Origin: Cyanobacterium sp. Dongsha4
Lineage (GTDB): Bacteria > Cyanobacteriota > Cyanobacteriia > Cyanobacteriales > Cyanobacteriaceae
Length of the DNA stretch: 64,000 bases
NCBI RefSeq assembly: GCF_036345015.1
Contig: NZ_CP084098.1
Span: 2,245,326-2,309,325, forward strand
Reading direction: 5' to 3'
Under the pieces are notes generated by a model. That model worked only from the letters and a program-made list of their open reading frames with translations, had not been told where the DNA came from and did not search any database. Of this stretch, positions 1-8,715 are shown piece after piece (position 1 is the stretch's first letter; each line of letters begins with the position of its first letter). The translations under genes were made by a program, and so were the position numbers.

Positions 1-1
1 C

Positions 2-568
2 TCTCAAAATTCCATCAAAGATTTACAACACAAATATCCTCAACATCATTTTAGTAGCCTTGATGTCTCTGATGATGAACAAGTAAAAATATGGATTCAA
101 TCTTTTCCTGATATTCCCGATTTAGTGATTAATAATGCGGCGGTAATTAATTATCCTGCCCCCCTATGGGAAATTAGTGCCGAAGATTTCTCTTATTTAA
201 TTGATGTTAACATCAAAGGAACAGCAAATGTTATTCGTCATGTTCTCCCCGTAATGATGAAGAGGAAGCAGGGTATCATTGTTAATATTAGCTCAGGTTG
301 GGGGCGATCGACCTCTCCTGAAGTAGCTCCCTATTGTGCCTCAAAATGGGCTATAGAAGGATTAACCCAAGCATTAGCCCAAGAATTACCTTCTGGTATC
401 GCAACCATTGCCCTTAACCCCGGTATTATTCATACCCAGATGTTAGATATTTGTTTTGGGGATGAAGCTCAATATTATACTCCCATCAATCAATGGGTAG
501 AAAAAGCTGTACCCTTTTTGCTGAAATTATCTACGAAAAATAATGGACAATCTTTGACTATATCTTAA
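2..568 (+). CDS. SDR-family oxidoreductase, 5' truncated by window edge
   Basis: Short-chain dehydrogenase/reductase, an NAD(P)-dependent oxidoreductase of the classical Rossmann-fold type. The reading frame is open from base 2, so the true start and the glycine-rich cofactor motif lie outside the window. What remains includes the NNA(G)-type motif (LVINNAAV, near base 125), the catalytic Ser region (NISSGWG), and the YxxxK signature in PYCASKWAIEGL. It is followed by the usual LNPGII segment after the active site. The substrate cannot be told from this fragment. A 185-bp spacer separates it from the glycosyltransferase downstream on the same strand, so it may or may not belong to that block. 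Confidence 0.85.
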   Translation, partial: SQNSIKDLQHKYPQHHFSSLDVSDDEQVKIWIQSFPDIPDLVINNAAVINYPAPLWEISAEDFSYLIDVNIKGTANVIRHVLPVMMKRKQGIIVNISSGWGRSTSPEVAPYCASKWAIEGLTQALAQELPSGIATIALNPGIIHTQMLDICFGDEAQYYTPINQWVEKAVPFLLKLSTKNNGQSLTIS

Positions 569-753
569 TTGAAATTATTAGACATAGTGTATAGTAATTT
601 TTGTTATGCAGAGGTACAAGGCTTATTATTATCAGGGAATAGGGAATAGGCAATGGGCAATAGTAAATAGTATCAAAAACTATACCTTATATTTTTTTTG
701 GCTCTTCTACAATGGTTATGATACATTAAGGCTTTTATCTTTAAATCTGGAAA

Positions 754-1980
754 ATGAAACAGCCATGTAAAATAGCTTACATCCTAAAACGTTATCCCCG
801 TTACTCAGAAACCTTTATCGTTAATGAAATCTTAGCCCATGAATCCGCAGGTTTAGCCATCGATATTTTCGCTTTGCGCCCTCCTACCGATACTCATTTT
901 CAAAATATTATTTCCCAAGTTAGGGCTTCTGTTACCTATATCCAGAAACCAACTCAAGGCAGAAAAAGTAATTTTCTTAATACCCTTTCCCCCACTCCCG
1001 CCAGTTACTTTTGGGCAGAATTACAAGAAACCGCTCAAATAATACCCGATATTTGGCAAAAACTCCCCTTAGCCACAGGAGAAAGGGCAAGTGTTGTCTA
1101 TCAAGCATTATGGTTAGCCAGAGAAGTGCGTCAGAGAAATATTACCCATTTACACGCTCATTTTGCCTCGGTTGCCACTAGCGTCACTCGTCTAGCCTCT
1201 CATTTTACTGATATTCCCTACAGTTTTACTGCCCACGCTAAAGATATTTACCATAAAAGTGTTGACTTTAACGATCTCCATAATAAAATCAGAGATAGTA
1301 AAATTACTATTACCGTAAGTGACTATAACCGTCAATATTTGCAGGAAAACTACGGAAAAGTAGCTCAATCAGTTAAAAGAATTTACAATGGTATTGATTT
1401 GGCTAAATTTACCTATCTTTCCCCCGAAAATCGTCCATCAAAAATAATTTCAGTGGGGCGTTTAGTCGAAAAAAAAGGATTATCAATCTTAATTAAGGCT
1501 TGTGATTTACTTAAACAATGGGGATGTGATTTTTCCTGTCAAATAGTGGGGGGTGGAGAGTTAGAGACATCCCTAAAAAATCAGATAGAGGAACTAAATT
1601 TATCAGATAAAGTCATTTTAATCGGTTCACGCCCTCAAAATGAAGTTTGTGAATTAGTACAAAATTCCGCAGTATTTGCCGCCCCTTATATTGTTGCCAA
1701 AGATGGTAATAGAGACGGTTTACCAACGGTGTTATTGGAAGCAATGGCATTAGGCACTCCCTGTATCGGTACAGATGTAACTGGTATCCCTGAACTAATC
1801 AAAGATGGAAAAACTGGTTTGATTGTACCTCAAGAAGATGAAAAGGCTTTAGCAGAAGCATTAAAACAACTTCTCTACAAATCCGATTTAAGGGTGAAAT
1901 TAGCTCAATCAGCAAGGCATTTACTCGAATCAGAATTTGATATTCACAAAAATACTGCTTTATTGAGGAATATATTTTAG
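754..1980 (+). CDS. GT4-family glycosyltransferase
   Basis: Retaining glycosyltransferase of the GT4 (GT-B fold) class, expected to transfer a nucleotide-activated sugar onto a lipid- or glycan-linked acceptor at the cytoplasmic membrane. The N-terminal half carries YILKRYPRYSETFIVNEI, typical of exopolysaccharide (WcaL/colanic acid type) transferases, and HLHAHFASVA. The C-terminal half has the donor-binding region ISVGRLVEKKGLSILI and the acidic motif in LPTVLLEAMALGTPCIGTD. Length (408 aa) is normal. It opens a same-strand block with a second GT4 enzyme, an ABC exporter and an APH-like kinase, which suggests assembly and export of a glycoconjugate (inference). Donor and acceptor are unknown. 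Confidence 0.85.
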   Translation: MKQPCKIAYILKRYPRYSETFIVNEILAHESAGLAIDIFALRPPTDTHFQNIISQVRASVTYIQKPTQGRKSNFLNTLSPTPASYFWAELQETAQIIPDIWQKLPLATGERASVVYQALWLAREVRQRNITHLHAHFASVATSVTRLASHFTDIPYSFTAHAKDIYHKSVDFNDLHNKIRDSKITITVSDYNRQYLQENYGKVAQSVKRIYNGIDLAKFTYLSPENRPSKIISVGRLVEKKGLSILIKACDLLKQWGCDFSCQIVGGGELETSLKNQIEELNLSDKVILIGSRPQNEVCELVQNSAVFAAPYIVAKDGNRDGLPTVLLEAMALGTPCIGTDVTGIPELIKDGKTGLIVPQEDEKALAEALKQLLYKSDLRVKLAQSARHLLESEFDIHKNTALLRNIF

Positions 1981-2099
1981 GGGTTTAGGGGATTGGGGTG
2001 ATTGGGAGATGAGGAGAAAGGAAGAGATGAGTTAGAGGTTAGAAATTAGGAATTTTTAATTATCAACTATTCATTATTCACTACAACAGGGGGTTTAAT

Positions 2100-3284
2100 T
2101 TGAAAGTTGCTTATGTCTGTGCTGATGTGGGTATTCCCGTATTTGGGCAAAAAGGATGTGCAATTCATGTACAAGAAATAATCCGCTCATTATTGGCGAA
2201 AAATATCGAAGTTTCCCTATTTACTCCTCGTTTAGGGGAAAAAATCCCCCATGATTTTGAAAAGGTTAACATTTATCCTCTTCCTCCTATTCCAAAGGTA
2301 GAAAAGGGTGAAAGGGAAAAAATGGCTTTAAGTATTAATTCTGATTTAGATTCCTTATTAACTTTAACTCAACCTTTTGATTTTATTTATGAGCGTTATT
2401 CGTTGTGGAGTTATGCAGGAATAGAGTTTGCCCAACAAAGACATATTCCCAGTATTTTAGAAGTTAATGCTCCTTTGATTATAGAACAAGATCAACATCG
2501 GGGTTTGGTTCATCGTCAGAAGGCAGAAAAAATTGCTCAAAGGGTATTTGAATTGGCAACTATCATTATTGCTGTGTCAAAAGAAATTAAAAGTTATGTT
2601 AGTCAATATGTGAGCAATCCAGAGAAAATTAAAGTTATTCCTAATGGAGTTAATGCTCAAAGATTTTCTGATGATGTCATTAAAAATAGCCATAAAAAGT
2701 CTAATTATCCTTTTACTGTGGGTTTTGTGGGTTCTTTGAAGCCTTGGCATGGTTTACCAATATTAATCGACAGTTTTGCTCGTTTTAATCGAGATTATCC
2801 TGAAAGTCGTCTTTTAATTGTGGGAGATGGCACGGAAAAAGATTTTTTAGTGGAGAATGTTAAGCAACGTCAATTACAATCTGTGGTGCAATTCGTGGGG
2901 GCGGTATCTCCCGACATGATTCCTTATTGGTTAGGGAAAATGGATGTAGGTATTGCGCCTTATCCTTCTTTAGATAATTTTTATTTTTCTCCTCTCAAAG
3001 TTTATGAGTATATGGCGGCAGGTTTACCTGTCATTGCGAGTAATATTGGGCAAATTAAGGAATTGATAGAGGATGGGGTTGATGGTTTACTGTGTGAGGC
3101 TGGAGATAGTTTTGCTTTAACTAATGCTTTAATAACTTTAGCTCGATCGCATCTTCTTCGTGATAAACTAGGTACATCTGCTAGAGCAAAGATTTTAAGT
3201 CATTATACATGGGATAAAGTCGCCGATAAAATTTTAGCCTGTGTCGCAGAATCTAGTTTAAGGATAAAGGAGGGTAATTCATGA
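2100..3284 (+). CDS. GT4-family glycosyltransferase (second)
   Basis: Second GT-B fold glycosyltransferase of family GT4, 394 aa. It begins with a TTG codon at 2100: the product starts MKVAYVCADVGIPVFGQKG, the first beta strand of this fold, and no closer ATG fits. A GT4 N-domain loop (KGCAIHVQEI) is followed by the donor domain with GFVGSLKPWHGLPIL and the acidic site SPLKVYEYMAAGLPVIAS. Its stop overlaps the ATG of the ABC exporter gene by 4 bases (ATGA at 3281-3284), a sign of translational coupling. That coupling ties sugar transfer to export of the same product. Specificity is unknown. Confidence 0.87.
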   Translation: MKVAYVCADVGIPVFGQKGCAIHVQEIIRSLLAKNIEVSLFTPRLGEKIPHDFEKVNIYPLPPIPKVEKGEREKMALSINSDLDSLLTLTQPFDFIYERYSLWSYAGIEFAQQRHIPSILEVNAPLIIEQDQHRGLVHRQKAEKIAQRVFELATIIIAVSKEIKSYVSQYVSNPEKIKVIPNGVNAQRFSDDVIKNSHKKSNYPFTVGFVGSLKPWHGLPILIDSFARFNRDYPESRLLIVGDGTEKDFLVENVKQRQLQSVVQFVGAVSPDMIPYWLGKMDVGIAPYPSLDNFYFSPLKVYEYMAAGLPVIASNIGQIKELIEDGVDGLLCEAGDSFALTNALITLARSHLLRDKLGTSARAKILSHYTWDKVADKILACVAESSLRIKEGNS

Positions 3285-5041
3285 CATCCGCAAAATCCTT
3301 AACAAAAACTCTGCCCATTCTCTCAGAATTATTAAGCTATTTTTCGCCCTATCTACATCAACAAAAGTGGTTAGTGATTATAACCTTTATCGCTATCGTG
3401 GCAGAAGTTGGGTTAAGAGTTTTAGAGCCTTTACCCTTAAAATTTATATTTGACTACGTTTTAGGAGATACTCCCACTCCCCTTATTCTGAATCAAATTT
3501 CACCTCTTTCTCTATTAACCTTAAGCAGTCTTTCTATTTTACTGATTACCTCTTTGAGAGCTTTTGCAGGGTACTGGAGTACTGTAGTTTCTGCGATGGT
3601 TAGTAGTAGGGTAATGACACAGGTAAGGGATGATTTGTATTGCCATCTACAACAACTTTCTCTCAATTATCACAACCAAGCCAAAAGTGGAGATTTAATC
3701 ATCCGAGTTAGCAGTGATGCTAGTCGGTTACAAGAGATTTTATTAACAGCTACTTTACCCCTGATAATCAGTAGTTTAACCTTAGTGGCAACCGTTGGGG
3801 CAATGTTGTGGATTGATGTTAAGTTGACTTTACTGTCTTTATTGACAGTACCTTTGTTCGTATTAGCTGGAAATCTTCTTAGTTCTAAGATACAAGAATC
3901 TTCTCTTAATCAACGAAAAAAAGAGGGGTTAGTTGCTTCAACGGCGGCGGAGTCGATGATGGCAATTAAACTGATTCAATCCCTATCCTTGGAAAATGCC
4001 TTTGCTCAAATATTTTTTCATCAAAATCAGGCTAGTTTAACAAAAAAAGTTGAAACTCAACGTTTATCCGCTTCTTTAGAAAGGATTGTCGATATGATAA
4101 TTGCTTTGGGTATTGCTTTGGTTTTATGGTATGGTTCTTATTTAGTATTGCAAGATAATTTGACGGCAGGAGATGTAATTGTTTTTTTTACCTATCTCAA
4201 AAATGCTTTTAAACCAATCCAAAATTTTGCTAAATATACTGGGCGTTTAGCTAAGGCTTCGGCTTCTGGAGAAAGAATTTTAAATATTTTCAAGGAAACT
4301 CCCGAAATTCGAGATTTACCCCATACTATCAATGCTTCTCCTCTACAAAGGGAAATAACTTTCAAAAATCTTAGTTTTACTTATCCCTCAGGGAAACAAA
4401 CCCTTAATAATATTAATTTAACGATAAAAGCAGAGCAATTTGTTATGATTACGGGGATTTCTGGGGGCGGAAAATCTACTTTGATGAGTTTATTATTACG
4501 TCTTTATGAGCCCACTTCAGGGGCAATTTTAGTTGATGGTAAGGATATTAGAAATTATACTCTTAAATCGTGGCGATCGCAAATTAGTGTAGTTTTACAA
4601 GAAAGTCTGTTGTTTGGAGCGACTATCAGAGAAAATATTGCTTACGGGGTGAAGAATGTCACTGATGAGGAAATTGTTGAAGCTACCAAATTAGCCAATA
4701 TTCACGACTTTATCTCCAATTTACCCCAAGGATACGATACCATGATTGGAGAAAGAGGTACAACCCTTTCAGGAGGGCAAAGACAGCGAATTGCGATCGC
4801 ACGGGCGGCTATTCGACAAACTCCCATCTTAATTTTAGACGAACCAACCACAGGACTCGATCGTCAAAATGAAGAAATTGTTATGGAATCCCTACAAAAA
4901 TTAGCTCAAAATCGCACTACTTTTTTAATTACCCATGATTTATCTTTAGCAGAAAAAGCCGATTTAATTCTTTATTTAAACAATGGTAAAGTAGAAACTT
5001 TATCTAATTGTGAACATCTAAATAAATTAGTTAAATTGTAA
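3281..5041 (+). CDS. ABC exporter, fused membrane and ATPase domains (MsbA-like)
   Basis: Half-transporter of the type IV exporter class: N-terminal six-helix transmembrane domain (about residues 20-320) followed by a nucleotide-binding domain. Visible motifs are Walker A (GISGGGKST), Q-loop (VVLQES), the signature LSGGQRQR, Walker B (ILILDEPTTGLD) and the switch His (LITHDLSLA). It should work as a homodimer that exports a lipid-linked or amphipathic substrate from the cytoplasmic leaflet. A GGAGG ribosome-binding site lies just ahead of its ATG, which overlaps the upstream glycosyltransferase stop. Context points to a glycolipid or glycoconjugate as substrate (inference). Confidence 0.9.
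   Translation: MTSAKSLTKTLPILSELLSYFSPYLHQQKWLVIITFIAIVAEVGLRVLEPLPLKFIFDYVLGDTPTPLILNQISPLSLLTLSSLSILLITSLRAFAGYWSTVVSAMVSSRVMTQVRDDLYCHLQQLSLNYHNQAKSGDLIIRVSSDASRLQEILLTATLPLIISSLTLVATVGAMLWIDVKLTLLSLLTVPLFVLAGNLLSSKIQESSLNQRKKEGLVASTAAESMMAIKLIQSLSLENAFAQIFFHQNQASLTKKVETQRLSASLERIVDMIIALGIALVLWYGSYLVLQDNLTAGDVIVFFTYLKNAFKPIQNFAKYTGRLAKASASGERILNIFKETPEIRDLPHTINASPLQREITFKNLSFTYPSGKQTLNNINLTIKAEQFVMITGISGGGKSTLMSLLLRLYEPTSGAILVDGKDIRNYTLKSWRSQISVVLQESLLFGATIRENIAYGVKNVTDEEIVEATKLANIHDFISNLPQGYDTMIGERGTTLSGGQRQRIAIARAAIRQTPILILDEPTTGLDRQNEEIVMESLQKLAQNRTTFLITHDLSLAEKADLILYLNNGKVETLSNCEHLNKLVKL
4573..4580. repeat. HIP1 octamer GCGATCGC (example of many)
   Basis: Highly iterated palindrome 1, the hallmark octamer of many cyanobacterial genomes. 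This example lies in the ABC exporter gene. Dozens more, often with a flanking A, occur in this window, mostly inside coding regions, for example in the PP2C, amidase and radA genes. Repeat-rich spacers carry few. Confidence 0.9.
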
Positions 5042-5068
5042 TATTATTCAAAAAAATCAAGAAAAATA

Positions 5069-6127
5069 ATGAATTGTATTATTATTAATAATTATCAAAT
5101 TAATCCAGAAGATAAACTAAATAACTATATTAAAGATGCCATTAATCCTCACAAAGTTATCAAAACTTTTAACGAAAATATCTCAATTATTCAAGAAGAT
5201 AATTATAAATTAACTCAAATTAAATTAATTCGTTATAGACAACAAAAACGCTGTTTAATTGAATATCATTTTCAAAGCAAGAATAATTTGATTTTAATAG
5301 GAAAAATTAAAGCAAAAAAAACAGATTTTCATAGTTTTCAATTACAAGAAAAACTGTGGCAAAATGGCTTTGATGAAAATAGCCAAGATAATATTTCTGT
5401 CCCTAAAGCTGTTGGTATAATTCCTAAATGGCAAATGTGGTTACAAAAAAAAGTATCGGGGCAAATACTAAGTAAATATTTAACAAAAAATCAACCCATT
5501 AATATTTATCAAAAAGTTGCTCATATTGCTGATAAACTGCACCAAATAAATATTCCTACTAATCGCACTCATACTATTAAAGATGAATTAAATATTTTGC
5601 ATGAAAAATTACCATTACTAACTAAAGATTATCCTCATTGGCAAAAAAGAATTGAAAACTTACTCAATCAATGTGATATTTTAGCATCAAAAGTAATAGA
5701 AATAGAATTATGTGGTATTCATAGGGATTTTTATTTTGATCAGATTATTATTGATAACAACCGTTTTTATTTATTAGATTTAGACTTATATTGTCGAGGA
5801 AATCCTTGTTTAGATATTGGCAATTTTATCGGTCATATTAGCGAATATAGCCTACGTCAACTTGAGGATATATCAGCATTAAAACATCAAGAATTAGCTT
5901 TAAAAAATGAATTTATAAACATTCATACGAAAGAAAAACAGGATTCTCTATCACTATGGGAGTTAAAAGACTTAAAAACTATGATTGAAAATAATATTGA
6001 TATTTATACTCTATTAACTTTAGTGCGTCATATTTATCTTAGTACTCAATTTAATGAACGTCATACTTATACAAAAACTCTATTTAATTTCTGTGAAGAA
6101 AAAATAAAATTGGCTCTCTCATATTGA
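5069..6127 (+). CDS. APH/choline-kinase-fold phosphotransferase
   Basis: Small-molecule kinase of the aminoglycoside phosphotransferase/choline kinase fold. The evidence is the C-lobe: a Brenner-type catalytic loop in CGIHRDFYFDQII (His, Asp and Gln in the usual positions), then the metal-binding Asp in FYLLDLDLYCRGNPCLDIGNFIGHI. The N-lobe is diverged. The gene is strikingly AT-rich, rich in Asn, Ile and Lys, compared with the exporter just 27 bp upstream. Being last in the glycosyltransferase-exporter block, it may phosphorylate a sugar, amino alcohol or the exported glycoconjugate (inference). An antibiotic-resistance role is not implied by this fold. Confidence 0.7.
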   Translation: MNCIIINNYQINPEDKLNNYIKDAINPHKVIKTFNENISIIQEDNYKLTQIKLIRYRQQKRCLIEYHFQSKNNLILIGKIKAKKTDFHSFQLQEKLWQNGFDENSQDNISVPKAVGIIPKWQMWLQKKVSGQILSKYLTKNQPINIYQKVAHIADKLHQINIPTNRTHTIKDELNILHEKLPLLTKDYPHWQKRIENLLNQCDILASKVIEIELCGIHRDFYFDQIIIDNNRFYLLDLDLYCRGNPCLDIGNFIGHISEYSLRQLEDISALKHQELALKNEFINIHTKEKQDSLSLWELKDLKTMIENNIDIYTLLTLVRHIYLSTQFNERHTYTKTLFNFCEEKIKLALSY

Positions 6128-6156
6128 GTATGAAAAAAAAGAAAAATTTTGAAGTT

Positions 6157-7194
6157 TTAATTATTAACCATTAATGTTTGAGAAGTTTTTAAAGAATTTA
6201 TATTCTTATTTCCTGTGCAGAAAAGCACTGTTTTTATCTCTGCAATTAATAGCTTTACTAACTCCTCAATAGCTTCTTCTGAAGTAATAGCGGTTTTCAG
6301 AAAAGGATAAGCCAAACCCACCATATCTGCACCTAAAGCCAACATTTTTGCCACTTCTAAACCATTACGAATTCCCCCCGAAGCGATTAGGGGTATCTCA
6401 GGATATTTTTGCCGAATATCTTTAACACAATCAGCAGTGGGAATTCCCCAATTAGCAAAGGTTTTACCCAATTCTCTCTGAAGAGGATTTTTTGCTCTTT
6501 CACTCTCTACCATTGCCCATGATGTGCCACCCATACCAGCTACGTCAATAGCTTTAACACCAACATTAATAAATTTTTCTGCCATTTTTGCCGATATACC
6601 GTTACCTACTTCTTTGGCAATAACCGGTATAGATAATTTATCACACACTTGCTCAATCTTTTTCAATAAGTCTTTGAAATTGGTATCCCCTTCAGGTTGG
6701 ATACATTCTTGTAAAGGATTAAAATGGAGAATTAATGCGTCTGCTTCTAAAATATCGACTAATTTTAAGCATTCTTCCCAACCATAACCATAATTAAGTT
6801 GAACCGCTCCTAAATTAGCTAATAATATTATATTTGGAGCATAGTCACGCACTTGAAAAGTAGGAGCAATTTCTGGTTTTTCAATGATAACACGTCCTGA
6901 ACCGATCCCCATTGGTAAACCATATTTTTGGGCAATCCTCGCCAATCGTTGGTTTATTAATTGGGCGTTTTCCGTGCCTCCTGTCATAGAAGAAATTAGC
7001 AAAGGAGTATTTAATTGACGGTTTAAAAAAGTGGTACTAATATCGATTTCTTGATAGTTTAATTCTGGTAAACAAACATGGGTAAATTGATATTTTTCTA
7101 AGCCGTTAGTAATTTGGTTTACTTGTACTTTTTCATCTAAACAAATGCGAATATGATCATCTTTTCGGCTTTGAGTTTCTGTTAAATTCACCAT
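6157..7194 (-). CDS. fni: isopentenyl-diphosphate delta-isomerase, type 2 (FMN)
   Basis: Interconverts isopentenyl and dimethylallyl diphosphate for isoprenoid synthesis (carotenoids, phytol, quinones) in the cytoplasm, using reduced FMN and NADPH. This type 2 enzyme is the usual cyanobacterial form. The TIM-barrel sequence shows [13 protein letters not shown] near the N terminus, [22 protein letters not shown], the flavin-binding [20 protein letters not shown] and the C-terminal [24 protein letters not shown]. Length (345 aa) fits the family. It runs opposite to the glycoconjugate block and converges on the phosphotransferase gene. Its start is immediately preceded by a spacer that holds transposon debris. 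Confidence 0.93.
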   Translation of the reverse strand: MVNLTETQSRKDDHIRICLDEKVQVNQITNGLEKYQFTHVCLPELNYQEIDISTTFLNRQLNTPLLISSMTGGTENAQLINQRLARIAQKYGLPMGIGSGRVIIEKPEIAPTFQVRDYAPNIILLANLGAVQLNYGYGWEECLKLVDILEADALILHFNPLQECIQPEGDTNFKDLLKKIEQVCDKLSIPVIAKEVGNGISAKMAEKFINVGVKAIDVAGMGGTSWAMVESERAKNPLQRELGKTFANWGIPTADCVKDIRQKYPEIPLIASGGIRNGLEVAKMLALGADMVGLAYPFLKTAITSEEAIEELVKLLIAEIKTVLFCTGNKNINSLKTSQTLMVNN

Positions 7195-7205
7195 AATAAA
7201 CCTGA

Positions 7206-7307
7206 TTAAATATAAAAATAAAATTTTTCTGATAATGTATTTTGACTTTCATTGCCATAATTAGTCACAGTACCTTTTAAGGTTTTGCCATCAATAGCAA
7301 TATAATC
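7206..7307 (-). pseudogene. remnant of a DDE transposase (ISAs1/H-repeat type)
   Basis: In the spacer upstream of the IPP isomerase gene the minus strand encodes about 30 residues, DYIAIDGKTLKGTVTNYG and a short tail ending at a stop at 7206. IAIDGKT(L/V)(K/R)G is the signature around the first catalytic Asp of ISAs1-family (H-repeat) transposases. No start codon, no second or third catalytic acid and no intact termini remain, so this is a relic of an insertion sequence. It sits beside the 207-bp inverted-repeat element, which could be its non-autonomous relative or an unrelated later insertion. Confidence 0.55.
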
Positions 7308-7346
7308 TTATATGTATTTGTGGTTACAAAAAGAATCAATAAATAA

Positions 7347-7553
7347 CCCTCTTTTGTCAAACTCCGCAAACACTTATAATTTATAGATTCTGGAACTATG
7401 GCATATCAATTGATCGATACAATCTTTAATATTATAAAATCAATCAAAACTTTAAATTGGTAAATTTTACTCTGTAACATACTTTTATCATTAGTTACCA
7501 AGGTGTTTGAAAATATTTAATAATAGTTAAAGTTGGAAACTGACAAAAGAGGG
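7347..7553. repeat. 207-bp MITE-like element with 13-bp terminal inverted repeats
   Basis: Perfect inverted ends CCCTCTTTTGTCA (7347-7359) and TGACAAAAGAGGG (7541-7553) bound an AT-rich non-coding segment. ATAA occurs directly outside both ends and could be a 4-bp target duplication. The left half (7347-7398, read on the minus strand) matches a second partial copy at 29645-29704. The right end falls inside the coding frame of the following methyltransferase gene, which begins only after it. No transposase is encoded, so mobilisation would have to be in trans. Confidence 0.6.
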
Positions 7554-8021
7554 ATAATCGCTCAAGCAGGTTATGAAGTGACAGGAGTTGATGATTCTCC
7601 CTCTGGAATTAAGTTTGCTCAACAGACTTACGGTAATTGCCAGTTTATTCAAGAAAGTACATACGATATTTCTCCTGAAAAATTAGGTAAAAAATTTGAT
7701 GTTATAATTGCGATCGATGTGATTGAGCATTTATTTTATCCCAAAGAATTAGCTAAAGTTGCGAAAAAGTGTTTAAATCCCGACGGATATTTGATTGTAA
7801 CGACACCTTACAACGGCTATTGGAAGAATTTAGCCCTTTCAATCATGGGAAAATGGGATCAACATTTAACGGTTTTATGGGATGGTGGACATATTAAGTT
7901 TTTTTCCATAGCTACTTTGACAGAATTATTAAAGTCTCAAGGTTTTAGCAATATTAACTTCAAATTTGCGGGAAGATTACCTTTTCTTTGGAAAGACATG
8001 ATATGTTATAGCCATATTTAA
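7533..8021 (+). pseudogene. SAM-dependent methyltransferase lacking its N-terminal third
   Basis: Class I methyltransferase remnant. Recognisable homology starts at IIAQAGYEVTGVDDSPSGI (acidic motif after strand beta2) and continues through FDVIIAIDVIEHL, YLIVTTPYNGY and a C-terminal GGHIKFFS segment. Family members normally have some 60-80 more N-terminal residues including the glycine-rich motif I that binds SAM; here that part is gone. The open frame begins with TTG at 7533 inside the 207-bp inverted-repeat element, and an in-frame stop lies just upstream. A protein of about 162 aa could be made but should not bind SAM normally. The likely ancestor acted on a sugar or lipid intermediate, perhaps linked to the glycan block at 0.7-6.1 kb (inference). 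Confidence 0.75.
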
Positions 8022-8110
8022 ACTCTATAAACTGCTTTTTTCAAATATTCTCCTAATCGAACTGGAGTAAAATAATTGAGTAGGCATTGTCGATATAAAG
8101 GTAACTATCT

Positions 8111-8659
8111 ATGACCCTAACTACCTATAAATGGACAACAGAAACTTATCATCAAGCCCTTGATAGTGGCATCTTTAATGGTGAAGCGGTAGAGTTATTG
8201 CGGGGAGAAATAATTATTATGTCACCAGAAAGAGAACCTCATGCCTATTATAATAGCGAAGTTGCTGACTATCTCCGCAGTTTATTGGGAAATCGAGTTA
8301 AAATCAGAGATGCGAAACCTATCACACTACCTCATAATTCCGAACCAGAGCCAGATATTGCTATAGTTAAACCGCTAGGTAAAGAATACTTAAAACACCA
8401 TCCCTATCCTGAAGATATTTTCTGGATTATCGAATTTTCTCAAGCAACCCTCAGTAAAGATTTGAATGAAAAAAAAGACATTTATGCTGAAGCTGGTATT
8501 AGAGAATATTGGGTGGTAGATTTAAAAAATCTACAGCTAAAAGTATTTAGAGATTTAGTTAATAGTCATTACACATCAGAATTAACCATGAAAACTGGTC
8601 AAATTTCACCTCTTTCTTTCCCTGAAGTCAAGATAAATATTCCACAACTAATTGCGTAA
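8111..8659 (+). CDS. Uma2-family putative restriction-like endonuclease (DUF820)
   Basis: Member of the Uma2 family, very abundant and repeated in cyanobacterial genomes. The fold is a PD-(D/E)xK nuclease. Visible active-site elements are EPEPDIAIVKP, WIIEFSQATLSKDLNEK and the following YAEAGIREYWVVDL. Length (182 aa) is typical. The biological role of the family is not settled, although several members are found on mobile DNA. It is 56 bp ahead of a second, quite different Uma2 gene, and both lie next to transposon debris. Confidence 0.85.
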   Translation: MTLTTYKWTTETYHQALDSGIFNGEAVELLRGEIIIMSPEREPHAYYNSEVADYLRSLLGNRVKIRDAKPITLPHNSEPEPDIAIVKPLGKEYLKHHPYPEDIFWIIEFSQATLSKDLNEKKDIYAEAGIREYWVVDLKNLQLKVFRDLVNSHYTSELTMKTGQISPLSFPEVKINIPQLIA

Positions 8660-8715
8660 TAATCTATTACTATTTAATTACTGTAAAACTATTTATTAAT
8701 CATTAATAAAAATCT

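Noticed and set aside
5069-6127. Aminoglycoside resistance gene
   Set aside because: Only the general APH fold is present; neighbours are glycan genes and the N-lobe does not match known resistance enzymes.
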